Source: Fomes fomentarius (taxonomy: Eukaryota; Basidiomycota; Agaricomycetes; Polyporales; Polyporaceae). From it: a stretch of 64,000 nt of DNA. Location: the NCBI GenBank assembly GCA_022606135.1, contig JABYQN010000002.1, positions 2,046,001-2,110,000 of the forward strand, read 5' to 3'. Position numbers and translations under genes: made by a program. Below the pieces are notes generated by a model. It had not been told where the DNA came from and ran no database searches. It worked only from the letters and a program-made list of their open reading frames with translations. Shown here in pieces: positions 20,998-32,169 of the stretch (positions within the stretch are counted from its first letter, which is position 1; each line of letters begins with the position of its first letter).

Positions 20998-22706
20998 TCA
21001 TACAGAGATCGTTTTGAACACGTTGAACCCATCGTACGCCGTGCTGATCACTGCACCCGGGATCTGTGGGTGCCAGTGCAGCTCCTTCACGTCCTTCTGG
21101 CCCTGGTGAACAAACAACAGTTGAGGTGGCACCTCCCTACCGCCCTCTGTCGCATCCATCAAACCTGTCTCCTCGTCGTCCTGCTCCACGGCGAGATCCC
21201 AGAGCGTGACCTGGTCGTCCGCTCCAGACGCAGCGAAGATGGAGTCTTCTGTGGGGTGCCACTCGATGGATGTGATGGGTGCGTTGTGCCAGGCGAAGGC
21301 CGCGACGGGCGAAGGATCTACTGCAGTTGTCCTAGGGTACAAAGTCAGCCAGGTAGGTGGACCAAGGTAGGGGTTGGCACTGACCCCTTCTTCGTTACAT
21401 TCCGCAGGTCCCAGACCTTGATGCCACCCTCGTCGCCGCCGCTGAGCAACAAGTACGACGTTGCGCGGTTCCAGCTGATGACGTTCACATCACTCTCATG
21501 CGCCTTCCCGATTCCTGCGACGCTCTGCCTTCCCTTCGTCCGTACGTCCCAGATCTGCACGCTTTGGTCCGCCGAACATGACGCGAATACGGTCGGCTCA
21601 GACGGACTCCACTGTAGATCTTCTACGCTCGACGTATGTGATGTGAAAGGCTGGCTGAGCGCGTTGAACCCTGACGGGGTGGTCGTCGTCAAGTAGATCT
21701 TCGAGTGGATGTCGCCCGTGAGAAGGCGAAGAGCAGACGGATTCGCGCCGCCCGACGAAGCCCAGTCCATAGCAAAACCCTCGGCGCGCCCGTGCGAGTT
21801 GACGGTGAACGCGGGTGTGTGCGTGCGCGACTTGTCGACGGTGTAACCGGGGACGTCAAGGGCTTCAATGAGTGGTCGGACGTCCCATATGTGCACTTTG
21901 CCGGTCTCGGACCAGCTTGCGACGTAGTATGGTTGTGACACGGGTGGGAGCGGTGAGGATGGTGGGAGGGGCTGAGCTCGGATGCGGTTAACACCGCCGA
22001 GGTGAGGTACGGAACGGTGCTCAAGAACAGGGTCTTCGTCCAGAGCGTCGTCGTCATCCTCTTCATCGTCGGAGTCTTTTCAAGGTCTCAGCTCTGGGGC
22101 GTTCGTAGTGACTTCGGGCCACACTTACCGTTTTCGCGCTGAGTTTTATGCAGTGAGCTCATCTTGTAAACGGAAACCTCGTTGTTCTTCATAACATCCG
22201 CTTGTGTTCCGGTCACGATATATGCTGTTGCGGGATACCGCTGCCTCTGGTCTCCTAAGTTGTCTCGCAAGATGTCGAAGGAGAGACATGGCCAATTGAC
22301 AGTCATGTTATGTCGCATCACATATACTGAGTCATCAGGTTCCAAGATTTCGTCCTTCTCTAAGCGGTGGACTCCAGGGATGAAAACAGTGGGTGCCGGA
22401 GGCTGCTCTTCAGACTCTTCGATCGCAGGGAGAACCTCATCATCCACATCCATGCCTGAGTGCTTCAGTCAGCGCGGATGAAGAGCCATACATCACAGTT
22501 AAGAGCGCACCATCTTCTGTTTGTCCTGCTCCAGCATCTACCACTTCCTCATCGCTCTCGTACTCATCCTCCCATCCATCCTCGAATTCGCCCATTTCAT
22601 CATCTACGACATGCTCCTTTTGTTTTGACTCCGAGCGCGGGTTTTTTCTTGACTCAATAAGGTTTCCATTTGCCGTCTGTATCTCCGTCACTGAACGTTT
22701 CGACAT
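20998..22706 (-). CDS. rrb1: ribosome assembly WD40 protein RRB1/GRWD1
   Basis: 515 aa from exons 22706-22511, 22455-22129, 22075-21385 and 21331-20998. The N-terminus is acidic ([16 protein letters not shown]) and is followed by [19 protein letters not shown] and [15 protein letters not shown], both diagnostic of Rrb1/GRWD1. A second acidic run ([15 protein letters not shown]) interrupts the first blade, then WD repeats ending IWDVR, VWDLR and [12 protein letters not shown] follow. Rrb1 is a dedicated chaperone for ribosomal protein L3 and acts in the nucleolus in 60S assembly. The C-terminus [21 protein letters not shown] is typical. Confidence 0.92.
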
Positions 22707-22749
22707 AGTAAAGCAGTCAGAAGAAGGTAGTTAATGGAGTGGGCGCTTG

Positions 22750-23121
22750 ATTGACCTTGCCAAATTCTCGCCAGCGCTCAAGTTACTATCTATATACGGC
22801 TCTGGACGGCGTTCCCCGACTTGAACATAAGTTGTAGTACTCAAGTACTGTCACACTTCAGTGACACTCTGTATGTTCTGAGTATCTACACTGCTGATTA
22901 GGAGCGAGGCGAATGTGCTTGACTGTCGCTCTACAACGTCAACTCTGGCTTCTTGTACTATATGTACTACTACTAGTACTACTTATACTCCGAGTCACTA
23001 ACGCTTTGAGCATAGAGTCATCACGGGCAAAAAGTACTCATAGTGATTATACTACGATACATTAAATGATCGACAATCAGGCACGGCTCTCACCACTCGT
23101 AATATCTATAGTACTTACTTA
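22750..23121. other. intergenic, rich in AGTACT words
   Basis: AT-rich stretch upstream of RRB1 with many AGTACT/TACTACTA words and no supported gene. It leads directly into the inverted-repeat element starting near 23122. Confidence 0.4.
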
Positions 23122-23418
23122 AGTAGTACTCACCGGGGGCATAAATGTGTTTAACGAGCTGTTACATTCAAATCAAATGATGGTCAATGTACAAATGTAT
23201 CAAGCGTGATGCAGCACGTTACACTGTAATCACACGCTGATTACATGAGGCATTTTGAATGTGACTAGAATGTAACGGGAAAATCCGGTTCATACAAAAT
23301 GCCTTTTGCATAAAACACCTAGATACATGGTAATGATATTTGGACAGTGATCAACATGCATTCAGAGTGTAACGGCTTGTTACATTCACTGATGCCTCCG
23401 GTGACTGTACATAGTACT
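23122..23418. mobile_element. MITE-like noncoding element with imperfect terminal inverted repeats
   Basis: The left end reads AGTACTCACCGGGGGCAT and the right end, reversed, contains AGTACTATGTACAGTCACCGGAGGCAT. The 13-mer TCACCGG(G/A)GGCAT is inverted at both ends, with GTTACA words just inside each. An internal 59-bp block (23218-23276, bounded by GTTAC...GTAAC) matches a block at 27486-27545. No coding capacity. Confidence 0.5.
23218..23276. repeat. 59-bp dispersed repeat, copy A
   Basis: Bounded by GTTACACTGTAATC and GAATGTAAC, with ATGAGGCAT in the middle. Copy B at 27486-27545 has GTTACATTGTAGTC, ACGAGGCAT and CATGTAAC at the same positions. Its own ends form a short inverted repeat (GTTACA...TGTAAC). 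Confidence 0.6.
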
Positions 23419-23534
23419 ATCATGGTCGTGATTCCGAGACTACCTGATACATTACGTGACACTGCGTTATCCGACCTATCGGGAAATTCCGAGTCTCGGC
23501 GTACACCATGTCATTGATATTACCAATCGTGACA

Positions 23535-23620
23535 CTGCGATTTCCATACACGGCAGACGCTGGCTCCAAACCGGGCGCCGAAAATGTTTGGGTAAACTGA
23601 GCGGGAACAAAGGAGGAATT
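23535..23620 (-). repeat. inverted repeat arm 1
   Basis: On the minus strand this reads GTTTACCCAAACATTTTCGG followed by CGCCCGGTTTGGAGCCAGCG. It matches the plus-strand arm near 23886-23945 at most positions. Confidence 0.55.
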
Positions 23621-23879
23621 ACACAGAGACATTTTTGGCACAAACAAAGGCTCATAATGGGTCACATTTGGTACAACCGGTAATCGGACCCATAGAAGGT
23701 CACCTCAATTGGTGCAAGAAAGTCTCAAAATGCTGTATATGTGACCTGTACCCATCGTTAAGGTGCCCCATGAAGGTGACCTTCGAGGGGGCTCCTTTAT
23801 GGCTCTTTCCTTTCCCATCCGTTCTATGTCGCATCTTATCTCACTCCTGTTGGCTATATCTTCGCCGAAGGGCAACTCC

Positions 23880-23950
23880 CGCGGAGTTTACCCGAACATT
23901 TCTGGCGCCTGGTTTTGGGCCAGCGTCTGTCGTGATATGCGTCAGCTCCC
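23880..23950 (+). repeat. inverted repeat arm 2
   Basis: Plus-strand GTTTACCCGAACATTTCTGG, then CGCCTGGTTTTGGGCCAGCG. Inverted relative to arm 1 with about 270 bp between. The intervening DNA has a palindrome GAAGGTGACCTTC near 23773. Likely a decayed transposon, or folded-back copies of one. Confidence 0.55.
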
Positions 23951-24206
23951 GGCTTGCATGTTCCCACTGCAGAGTCGATTCTCGAGGGTTCGTGAATCTC
24001 CGGCTGTTCTCCTGATCACACACGCTAAGTAGAAGTTCTTATGAAGCAGACCCCCCTTATGAAACACACTGTATTGCCAATTTGCCATATGCACTCAATG
24101 TTAATTCGGAATGCTAAGAGCTGATTGATCGCGGCCGCGCTGACGCGGCTTTGGTTTCCCGGCGACGAAGGGCACGTACGTGGCCACTCACATGGTATGT
24201 CACTAG

Positions 24207-24214
24207 TATAAAAG
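24207..24214 (+). promoter_or_regulatory. TATA box of the MGST gene
   Basis: TATAAAAG 70 bp before the ATG at 24277; initiation about 30 bp on gives a leader of about 40 nt. Confidence 0.6.
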
Positions 24215-24276
24215 TATCAGTTCCCGCGTGCCTTCTGTATTCTCACCAACTTTCCACCTTATCCCGTTCTGCAACA

Positions 24277-24978
24277 ATGTCGTCAGGCGTCGTCCTATCC
24301 AAGGAGTCAGTAACAGCTAAACCATGTGCTCACGTTATGATCCAGCTATAGACTCACTTGCGAATACGTTGTTTGCAGGTTCGCGTACCCCGCTGCTGCG
24401 GTCGTCTCCACCTTCTACCTGCTCTTCTGGCAGACCTTGAAGGTCAGCCATGCTCGTAAGCAGGCGAAGGTCGACTATCCTCAGGGTAAGTCCGCGGGGA
24501 CGAAGAAGTGCACATCGACTCACCTGCTTGTCAGTGTACGCGGAGAAGGCGGAGGCTGCGTCCAACAAGAATGCGTACATCTTCAATTGCACACAACGTA
24601 CGTCGAACACTCTATCAAGAAGCGCGGCCGTCACTCATTACATAGTCACACACTAGGTGCTCACCAGAATACCCTCGAAGTACTGCCAGTCGTCATAGGG
24701 TCGACTCTCATTAGTGGGGTTACGCTGCCCAAAACTGCTGCCGCAATCTGTGGCACTTGGGTGTTCTTCCGCGTCTTATACACAATTGGGTACTCTACCG
24801 GTGATCCGAAAAAGGTTAGATCAGTCACACATGAATTATGACATGATAAGTACGAGCATGATGCTGACAATTCCTCCAGCGCAACTTGGCTGGAGCTGCT
24901 GGGGTCAACATTCTGGCCTTACTTGGTCTTATCGGGACGGCCACTTATAGTGTGGTTTCTCTGATCAGTTCGCTCTGA
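24277..24978 (+). CDS. microsomal glutathione S-transferase 3 (MAPEG family)
   Basis: 151-aa membrane enzyme of the MAPEG family that conjugates or reduces lipid hydroperoxides with glutathione at the ER. Exons 24277-24305, 24379-24485, 24535-24597, 24657-24814 and 24880-24978. Four hydrophobic segments: AYPAAAVVSTFYLLFW, LPVVIGSTLISGV, AAICGTWVFFRVLYTIGY, and NILALLGLIGTATYSVVS. The motif FNCTQRAHQNTLE matches the MGST3 signature with the conserved Arg and the N..LE pair. TGDPKKR before the last segment is also typical. Confidence 0.88.
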
Positions 24979-25263
24979 TCTTTACTATACACAATAGTTC
25001 TGGGCGATCTTTTATCATATCTAGGTTTTGTTATAAGTAATCCACCAATCTATCTTGAACAGACAAAGTTTCTCAGTATCCTGAACTCGAGTTAGGCGCG
25101 CAATAACAGTTGTGTGAGCGTCTGCAGGCATAGACGACAACCTGACAGTGACTCTAACCCGACTCTCACTGTCAATCTGCAACCTACATCCGTTCCCTGC
25201 TGACATCCATGTACCTTCGTCTATCCGAAAGGTATCAAGAGTTCACCTCCATTGCTTAGCCAA

Positions 25264-26776
25264 ATGAATAATCAAACACGACGACCCACCATGTCCATCG
25301 TGCGACCTTCCCTACCTACCTCCTCGTCCGATTTCGCTCTCCCATCCTCCCCGTCCACTTCCCTGCCCCCTTCGTCCTCCGATGATCTCAGTCCTTTTTT
25401 GCTACGACTACGACGACCAAGCATGCTGGGTCCCCGTGGTGGGAGCCAACCTCCGCACGACCCCCGCCACAGTCCGCTTGTCTCCTCCTTCACCCGGCGA
25501 TACAGCTCGGGAGGGATGGGAGAGGACTCAGAGAGCGATAGAGATAAGATGTCTACGGACAGCGACTCCGGGAATGTCACGCCGCTCCTGCCAGGCCCGC
25601 AGATCGACTCGGAGAGCGACGCGAGCATGAAGACGAGCCGGCCACGCACCCCACCCCGCATGACATCTGCCTCAAGTTCGAGTTCTAGCAACGAGGACCA
25701 GCCTCATGCGCGTGCGCACCACCGCAAGCTCTCTCATCCTGTGCGTGTCTCTCCCTTTCTCTCTCTGTTTCGTTCCTCTTCCCAACCCCGGTGCACTCAG
25801 TCATGATGCTTATCCGCCTCCACAAGCAGGTTCGGGTGCCGCGCATCCTCGCGCTCGTGGCAGACTCGAACTTACAGGACAGTGAAGTGCAGTCTGAGGC
25901 CCAGTTCCAGCGCATGCTCGCTTCGGTCAACAATTCTCCCGCGAATCCTCGTACGCCTCGTGCGGCGTCTGACCGCGGACGGTACCCCGAAGAGGTTGGC
26001 GAGGACGAGCCACAGCGCGAGACCACGCCAAGCGACGATGAGGAGCTGGACGACGTCTCATTGGTGTATTCAGAGTCGGCTGCTGCTACGAAACCGGTTA
26101 CGCCGGCACAGAGCATCAATGGAGATGAGGCATGGATGTTGGAGAGTCCAATCGGCGTCGCGATGGACGTAGACATGGTACGTGAATTCGAGTACCACAT
26201 TTAGTGGAGACCATTCTCACTTTTGGCATACGCGGACAGCCTTCTTCAGCCGTTTCTTCCCCAATCGTGTCCTCATGGCGTCACACACCTCCTCCAACTT
26301 CTACGAGTGCTGTGAGGAGCAACAAAAGGAAACGTATGTCCAGTAGTCAGTTCCATAACCTCCATCGTGGAGACAGCACGCTGACCATGGTCGTCCATGC
26401 AGTCGACGACCGGTATGACCCTTACCCAACTGCGGCGAAGCGGCGCGCAGTGTCGCCATCCATCTCCCACCTGCGCGAATCGTTCAATGGACGGTTGTCT
26501 GGCAGCGCCCCCCGTCTCTCTATGCCTATTCCCATTCCGATCCCCAGTGGCATCCACACAGGATCCTCGTCACCCATCGTGCCCGGCTCAAGTTCATATT
26601 GGACGGCCCGCCAGAGCTTCGGCTCTGCTTCGGCAAGTGTGCTGTCAAGCCCTACTTTGCGCGCGCAGATCGGTCTCGCGAGTCCCGTGCTGCGTCCCAT
26701 GACCAGAGCGCGTCGAGAAGGCGAGCGAGAGATAGACAGCACAGAAGAGGGAGTAAACGGCCTGAGTATTGCATGA
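25264..26776 (+). CDS. fungal protein of unknown function, low-complexity with a conserved core
   Basis: About 441-464 aa from exons 25264-25744, 25801-26177 and 26240-26776. A further intron at 26334-26402 (GTATGT...CATGCAG, 69 nt) is likely; because 69 is a multiple of three, retention keeps frame. The N-terminal 150 residues are Ser/Pro/Asp-rich. The core MMLIRLHKQVRVPRILALVADS (broken here at 20 letters in family comparisons) plus DSEVQSEAQFQRMLAS looks conserved. The C-terminal part has basic patches NKRKR and TAAKRRAVSPS, and looks nuclear. I recognise the type from fungal genomes but know no function. ATG 25264 or 25291 could start it. Confidence 0.6.
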
Positions 26777-26779
26777 AGC

Positions 26780-27480
26780 AAGTTGGTTCCCGTTGCCTGC
26801 GTCCTTGCGTGGACTATTCGCCCCAGGAAGTACTGTATGATACTTATTTTGTCTACGTCGCCGTCCTATCGCGCTACCCTCAGCTTGTCTGTATGTGTAT
26901 ATGGAGCAATCTCGTCACTGTAGTAATAGATCTTGCAACTGTACATTATTGCATCCTCGCATCGCATTCACGGTATCATTTCATTATTTTGTAGCTACAG
27001 TACTGTACGTACGTGCCAGGTATGTGCATTCACTGTACTACGACTATAGATGCAAGCACGTCGTCTCTCTGTCCTCCCTCCTCTCCGGGTTCTGCATGCA
27101 GGCTGGAACTCGTCATCTGGCTCGTGCCCTTGCTCATCGGCGGCGACGTCGCTGTCTCGCCCATCGAGGTCCTCCCTAGGTCTAGGTCAATACACTCCAT
27201 GGCCATGAACCACGCAGGATGGTGGCCCCCTCCTCATAGGCTCGATTGGGTGGATTGCGGGTTTTCCTAGTTTGCATTCTTGTCGTTCCTCGTCGGTACG
27301 CTCGCATCGAAAGCAGGTAATAAGCAGAGCCTGCAGCCACTTTGAGTACCGTATACGCATTCGAATTTCACGGTCTACTGATCCCGCAGTGAGGATTGTT
27401 GCGCTGACAGGTGCGTTGACTTGTGTAAGGAGCTGCTGCATCCTAAACAGATTGCAATAAAGATCGAAATGCCATAGCGC
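26780..27480. other. intergenic, no supported gene
   Basis: 3' flank of the preceding gene followed by featureless sequence; only short frames. Confidence 0.45.
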
Positions 27481-27485
27481 AGACC

Positions 27486-27545
27486 GTTACATTGTAGTCT
27501 CATACTGATAACCACGAGGCATATCAAATGGGACTACCATGTAAC
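27486..27545. repeat. 60-bp dispersed repeat, copy B
   Basis: Matches copy A at 23218-23276 across its length (see there). Downstream, GATGTAACAGCAGGTTGGTG and CCCCCGGTGAC also parallel the right end of the copy-A element (TGTAACGGCTTGTTAC, GCCTCCGGTGAC), so the shared unit is longer than 60 bp and reaches toward 27640. It sits just past the 3' end of the hydroxyisourate hydrolase gene. Confidence 0.55.
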
Positions 27546-27837
27546 ATCGAATTCAGTCACATCGTAATTGTACTTTCAACGAAATGACTCGACGAACATA
27601 TGAGGATGTAACAGCAGGTTGGTGCCCCCGGTGACATAGGTTGGTGTCCATGATGAGTTTCGTGGTTACATTGTGGGCGCTCGTCCCGAACCATCCCAGG
27701 CGAGTGGATTGAGTGATGGGGATTCGAGTTCATTGAACTACCATCCCGTTCGGTGAAGGGCTGGATAATCTGAGATTGTGCCATCAGATATGGGAGGTGT
27801 CTACTGTACATAGTGTAAGCAGACTGTCATAGCTTCT

Positions 27838-28405
27838 TCAGCTCCCCCGGTATGTCGTGTATGAGTATGGACTGATCAGTAAGGGTATGTGATGGTGCTC
27901 CGCCGGGTTCGCTACCTCGAAGGTGATCTGTATAAGCAATGAGCAGAACGGCTTATGAGGAAAGAAACGAAAATGCCGAGACCTCAACCCATGGATAGAA
28001 GCATTTGCGTCCTACGCTCTCAAAGTAGTCCTTCGTCTTGAAGACAACTTTGTATAGTCTACCCGATTGTAGCTTGATGAGTTCTTCACGTCTCTGCCCA
28101 GGGCCGGCTTCTGGGTAGAGTTGCATACAGCGGCCGTCGTAGTCAGTGACGCTGGGGGTACGTATCGAAATCAAGGCGCGATCTCGCCAGGCACCTACGA
28201 GCGGCGAACATACCCTTCCGCGAGAACACTAAATCCCGCTGCCGGATTCTCTGCGGAGCTCAGTTCCTGGAGCTGGACAGGAACCCCTGCGGCCGGTTTG
28301 CCGATGGAGGAATCGAGGACTATTCCGCGATTGTTGACCGTGGTCGTTGTGTCGCTAGACTTCGAGAACACACGTACCGTGGCAGGTAACGGGAGACTTG
28401 GACAT
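27838..28405 (-). CDS. 5-hydroxyisourate hydrolase (transthyretin-like)
   Basis: 130-aa enzyme of urate catabolism that hydrolyses 5-hydroxyisourate to OHCU after urate oxidase. Exons 28405-28378, 28319-28214, 28151-27983 and 27927-27838. The N-terminal block MSKSPVTCHVLDSSIGKPA carries the catalytic His (CHVLD). GVPVQLQEL follows, then VTDYDGR with the conserved Arg and FYPWVEVTF-type strand (here FYPWVE/ITFEV). The C-terminal EHHHIPLLISPYSYTTYRGS ends in the YRGS tetrapeptide that defines HIU hydrolases against true transthyretins. No peroxisomal PTS1 beyond RGS is obvious; the N-terminus is short. Confidence 0.93.
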
Positions 28406-28625
28406 ACTGACTGCTTGAGGTCCAGCTGGACGTCGAGGACGTTGAATGTCAGACGCGTTCACCAAGAAGTCATCGCGCCCCTCTACTTTCGATCGGCGGT
28501 CCGAGATCTCCGGACCGCGTCGCGAGCTTATTACCCGAAATCGCTGAGGAAACAGACTGCGGGTCAGTAGAGACTCAACGCACTACATCTTCTCATCCTT
28601 TCCACGCCCTCCGTTAAATCCAGCC

Positions 28626-31005
28626 ATGGACCACCACTCTGACGACGATGACGACGCTGGCGCCCACGACATTGGTATTGCGAAGAGGGTACCTGTTGGA
28701 TTCTCGTTCAACGACGATGCCTTCTCCGACACCGAGGACATCGAGGTACCTGAGTTTTCGCCCGCTGCTATTCGTCAGGAGCTCGCGAAGAACATGAACG
28801 GTGGAGACGGTTGGGGAGGTGCCGCGGCGGACTTGGACCTGGACAATATTGTGGCCAATATTGGGTACTCTGTGGACCCTGATGCATCCGTCTCAACGTT
28901 TGACATCGACGGCGGACACGACTCTCCTCCCCAGTCGCCTCCCCAAACCCCGCCCTCCTTGACACGCATGGCCTCGCAAACGTCATCACATCAGGAATCT
29001 CTGTACGACGTCCCTCTGTCCTCGGAATTCTCGCATGTGTCCCTGTCGGAGGAAGCCAGGTCTCCTCCCCGCCCACAGCACGACGAACCTGAAGAGATTG
29101 TCGCGGACTACCCTGCTGTGCAGATCGACCTGTCTGCACCAGAAGCGGTAACCAAAGAGGCTTACGCAGAACCTCGTTCATCTAATGAAGCACCTCCTGC
29201 ATCCGAACCCCGTTCGTCCCAAGACGGCCACCCCATTCCACATCTACAACATGCCGCTTCTCATGAAGAGTTCCGGGCCAAAGGCCCACCCTCTCCCATC
29301 ACCATTCCAACTACACATGTAGCCGCGGCCTCAACGTCTGCCCTTCCACTGCCGTCCTCGTCCTCGCTCCCTACACCCACGACGGCGAAGCTCACTGAAC
29401 CCTCGACGCCCACCACCCGGCATAGACCATCCAAATCGGTGGGCCCAAGCATGCTAGACAAGGTTATCAGCAAGACAAGACCTACATGGTTGCCGCCAAA
29501 ACCCCGCGCGGAGGACCAGAAGCACCTCCATGATTGGGAGGAGATGATGAAGCGTAGCAGGGCGGCCGGTGAGTGCACTCGGTCTGCAGGCCGTCTTCCG
29601 CCTTACAAATGGACGTTCATTAACTTAGTCTATACTCGATCCCCTGCCTTTGCACATCACCTGTGTATATGCGCAATATAACATTACCATCGCACCCGCA
29701 GAGGAGAAGCGTCGCAAGGCATTGCAGGCAAGGAGGCTAGCGCGGGAGCAGCGTATAGAAGACTCGATAGGCATATGGGAGCGCGAAATCGTCCCGGACT
29801 GGACAGTCGTACATCGCAACCCACATCTACGGAGACTGTGGTGGCAAGGGATCCCAACGAAGCTACGAGCATCCATGTGGCAGAGCGCCATCGGCAACCC
29901 TCTCGCACTGAGCAAAGGTACGGTCATCACTGCCTATGTCCTCGAGCGTCTTTCTCAATCTATTCGAAGATGCGTTTAAGACTTGTCTATCAAGAGCGAA
30001 GAGAGCATTAGCGTCTGGTTCATTTCCAACGACAGTTCTCGCTCTGCTAGAAGACGATATTGCAACGACCCTTCCCTCGTTACACCTCTTCACTCCAGAA
30101 AAGGGACCGCTCTACCAGGATCTGAAGGACATGCTGTGCGCTTGGGTGGTCTCGCGCTCGGACGAGGGTCTGGGATATGTTGTCGGAGTCGCAAGGATCG
30201 CTGCTATGGTCCTAATAAACATGTCACCTAATCAAGGATTCATCGTCTTGAGGAACCTGCTAGAACGACATTGCTTGAGGTCCTTCTATGGCGGTATGGG
30301 CTCCAAAGACGACGTGAGTTCGATCCGGCACGATCCTTTCTAGAGCTGACTGATCGAATGTCTAGGTAGAAGCATATTACAGGTGATTGCAACTGATCGA
30401 TGGTCACGACCATGTCTGACACTCTACAGAATATTTGACACTCTATTAGCGGATGGAATGCCGAAGAGTATGTGAAATAATCTCACGTCTTGCTCTCCAT
30501 AGGGATACGCTCTGACCGGTTTGACCCGATGCGGTTCAGTTTATTTCAACTTCAAGCAGCATCAGGTGTCACCGGCAGCGTATCTGCCGGACTGGCTGGT
30601 GCAGTTGTTCTTGGACCATCTGCCATTCGAGGCCTGCGCCCGCGTCTGGGACGTGATCTTTCTCGAAGGCGATGCATTCTTGTACCGTGCCGCACTCGCT
30701 GTGCTGGGTGTCCTCGAGCCACGGCTATTCTTCCCCGACAAGAAAGAGTTACTCGAGCTCCTGAGGTCGGCCGTATCCAATCTACCCCTCAGAGCGCGCC
30801 GTACTTACAATCGCTCTTTGGCAGAGGGGAGAACAAAGCTGCGCTAGAAGTTGCAAAACGCGAAGGCCGGCCTCTGGATAACGGCAAGTACGAGATGTAC
30901 GGTGTCGACGAGGAGAACCTCTGGGAGCGCATAGACAGCATGGACGAGTGGTGGAGAGAGAGTACATGGAAGAGGCTGATCGAAAGAGAATTGCCAGACT
31001 TGTAA
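28626..31005 (+). CDS. TBC (Rab-GAP-like) domain protein, TBC1D12/14 type
   Basis: 654 aa from exons 28626-29568, 29702-29917, 29970-30313, 30366-30382 (17 nt), 30430-30467, 30540-30765 and 30825-31005. The N-terminal 300 residues are acidic/Ser/Pro-rich. The TBC domain begins LRRLWWQGIPTKLRASMWQ, then FKTCLSRAKRAL, the A/B motifs, YFNFKQHQVSPAAYLPDWL, and ACARVWDVIFLEGD. At the arginine-finger site (IxxDxxRT in active TBCs) it reads LEDDIATTLP, with Thr for Arg. At the glutamine-finger site (YVQG) it reads GLGYVVGVA, with Val for Gln. It may therefore bind Rab without stimulating GTP hydrolysis. The overall layout resembles TBC1D12/14, involved in recycling endosome and autophagy traffic; the pathway here is inference. 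Confidence 0.85.
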
Positions 31006-31009
31006 CTTC

Positions 31010-31690
31010 GCTACCAGTATTGATCATGTATTTTTCTTCGCAGATTCACACTCCCGACGGGTCGCTGCACGGGGGTGGCTCTTTGGTGGTTTGGGCTAAC
31101 TTTATTTCACTCTCGCCGCGACCTCTTCTCCTTCCATGCTGGCTATCCGCGATAATGCGCCTAGTTCTTGGTGAGCACCTCATCTGCCGTGAATGGAGGT
31201 CTGGTTCTGGTGCAAGTAATCGCTGACCGGGGCTCAATGACTCGGGGCATTTCGCCCACCGGCGATGATAGCCGGGCGAGAAGCCCATAGACCTATGGCT
31301 GATCCGTGTTTTCATTATGAGTAGCATGGGCTTCTTCTAGCCGGATGGATTGTGCGGTCCAGAACGCGCCTACGTCGAAGTTCACAGGAGACTTGTTTGA
31401 GCTTGTGGTGGCGCCGGACCGGCGCTCCATGGTTCTAGAGAGAGGCCTTTTTCGGCCAGAACGCCTATGGACCTACACGTGACCGTGACTGGGTCGTCCA
31501 GACTCGGCGTAGCGCCTGCGAATTGCCTATACGGGGCAGGGAGGCGTCCTATGCCATTCCTGCGTAGGTCTATTCTGGGCTGGGATGTCCGAGACAGGTC
31601 GATGTGTTCCGACTTGCACCGTGCACCCGACTCTTGTGCTGCATTATCGTATTGATGGAATGGCGTGTTCTGCGGACAGGGTACTGGTAT
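31010..31690. other. intergenic, no supported gene
   Basis: Only short frames; ends in the TATA-bearing promoter of the small gene at 31815. Confidence 0.45.
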
Positions 31691-31695
31691 TCTGG

Positions 31696-31703
31696 TATTT
31701 AAA
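31696..31703 (+). promoter_or_regulatory. TATA box of the small membrane-protein gene
   Basis: TATTTAAA 112 bp before the ATG at 31815, followed by a C/A-rich leader. Confidence 0.5.
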
Positions 31704-31814
31704 GGAGGGCATCTGGCCGAGCCTGTCCCTCATCTGTTTCACCAAGCCTCACTCTCCACTCCAACCAACCACCCCACTCTAACCCCACTCCACTCAAACA
31801 AACCACCACTCGCA

Positions 31815-32169
31815 ATGCTCCCCCCTCTCGTCGTCGCTCGTGCTCCCGTAAGTCAAACGCCACATTCATACGCCACATTTCTGCGTGCTCACTACTGCGC
31901 TCTATAGTCAATCATCCTCTTCAGCACGCTTGAAGCCGGCCTGGCGTTCTTCGTATACTCCCAGTGGAAGAAGCCCAGGTAAGCTTCCGAATCCCACCGC
32001 GTCTCTCACCGAATGCCCTCGCTCACCTCCATCCTCTTGCAGCTTGATCACCGGCCCTCTTCCCTCTGCGATCCCCAAGGGCTACATCGGTCGCTCCCGG
32101 TTTCAGCACCACGAACACCAGCCCTCCCACGTCGCCGAGACCCTCAATCTCCGCGCCCACGCCCATTAA
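31815..32169 (+). CDS. 76-residue single-span membrane protein, unknown
   Basis: Exons 31815-31847, 31908-31978 and 32043-32169 join in frame with good GT/AG introns of 60 and 64 bp. The product begins MLPPLVVARAP. A hydrophobic stretch SIILFSTLEAGLAFFVYSQW follows, then KKPS and a polar, His-rich tail (RFQHHEHQPSHVAETLNLRA). It has a clear TATA box and an A/C-rich leader, supporting a real transcribed gene. One predicted transmembrane helix with a basic stop-transfer (KK) suggests a small inner-membrane or ER protein. No family recognised. Confidence 0.5.
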
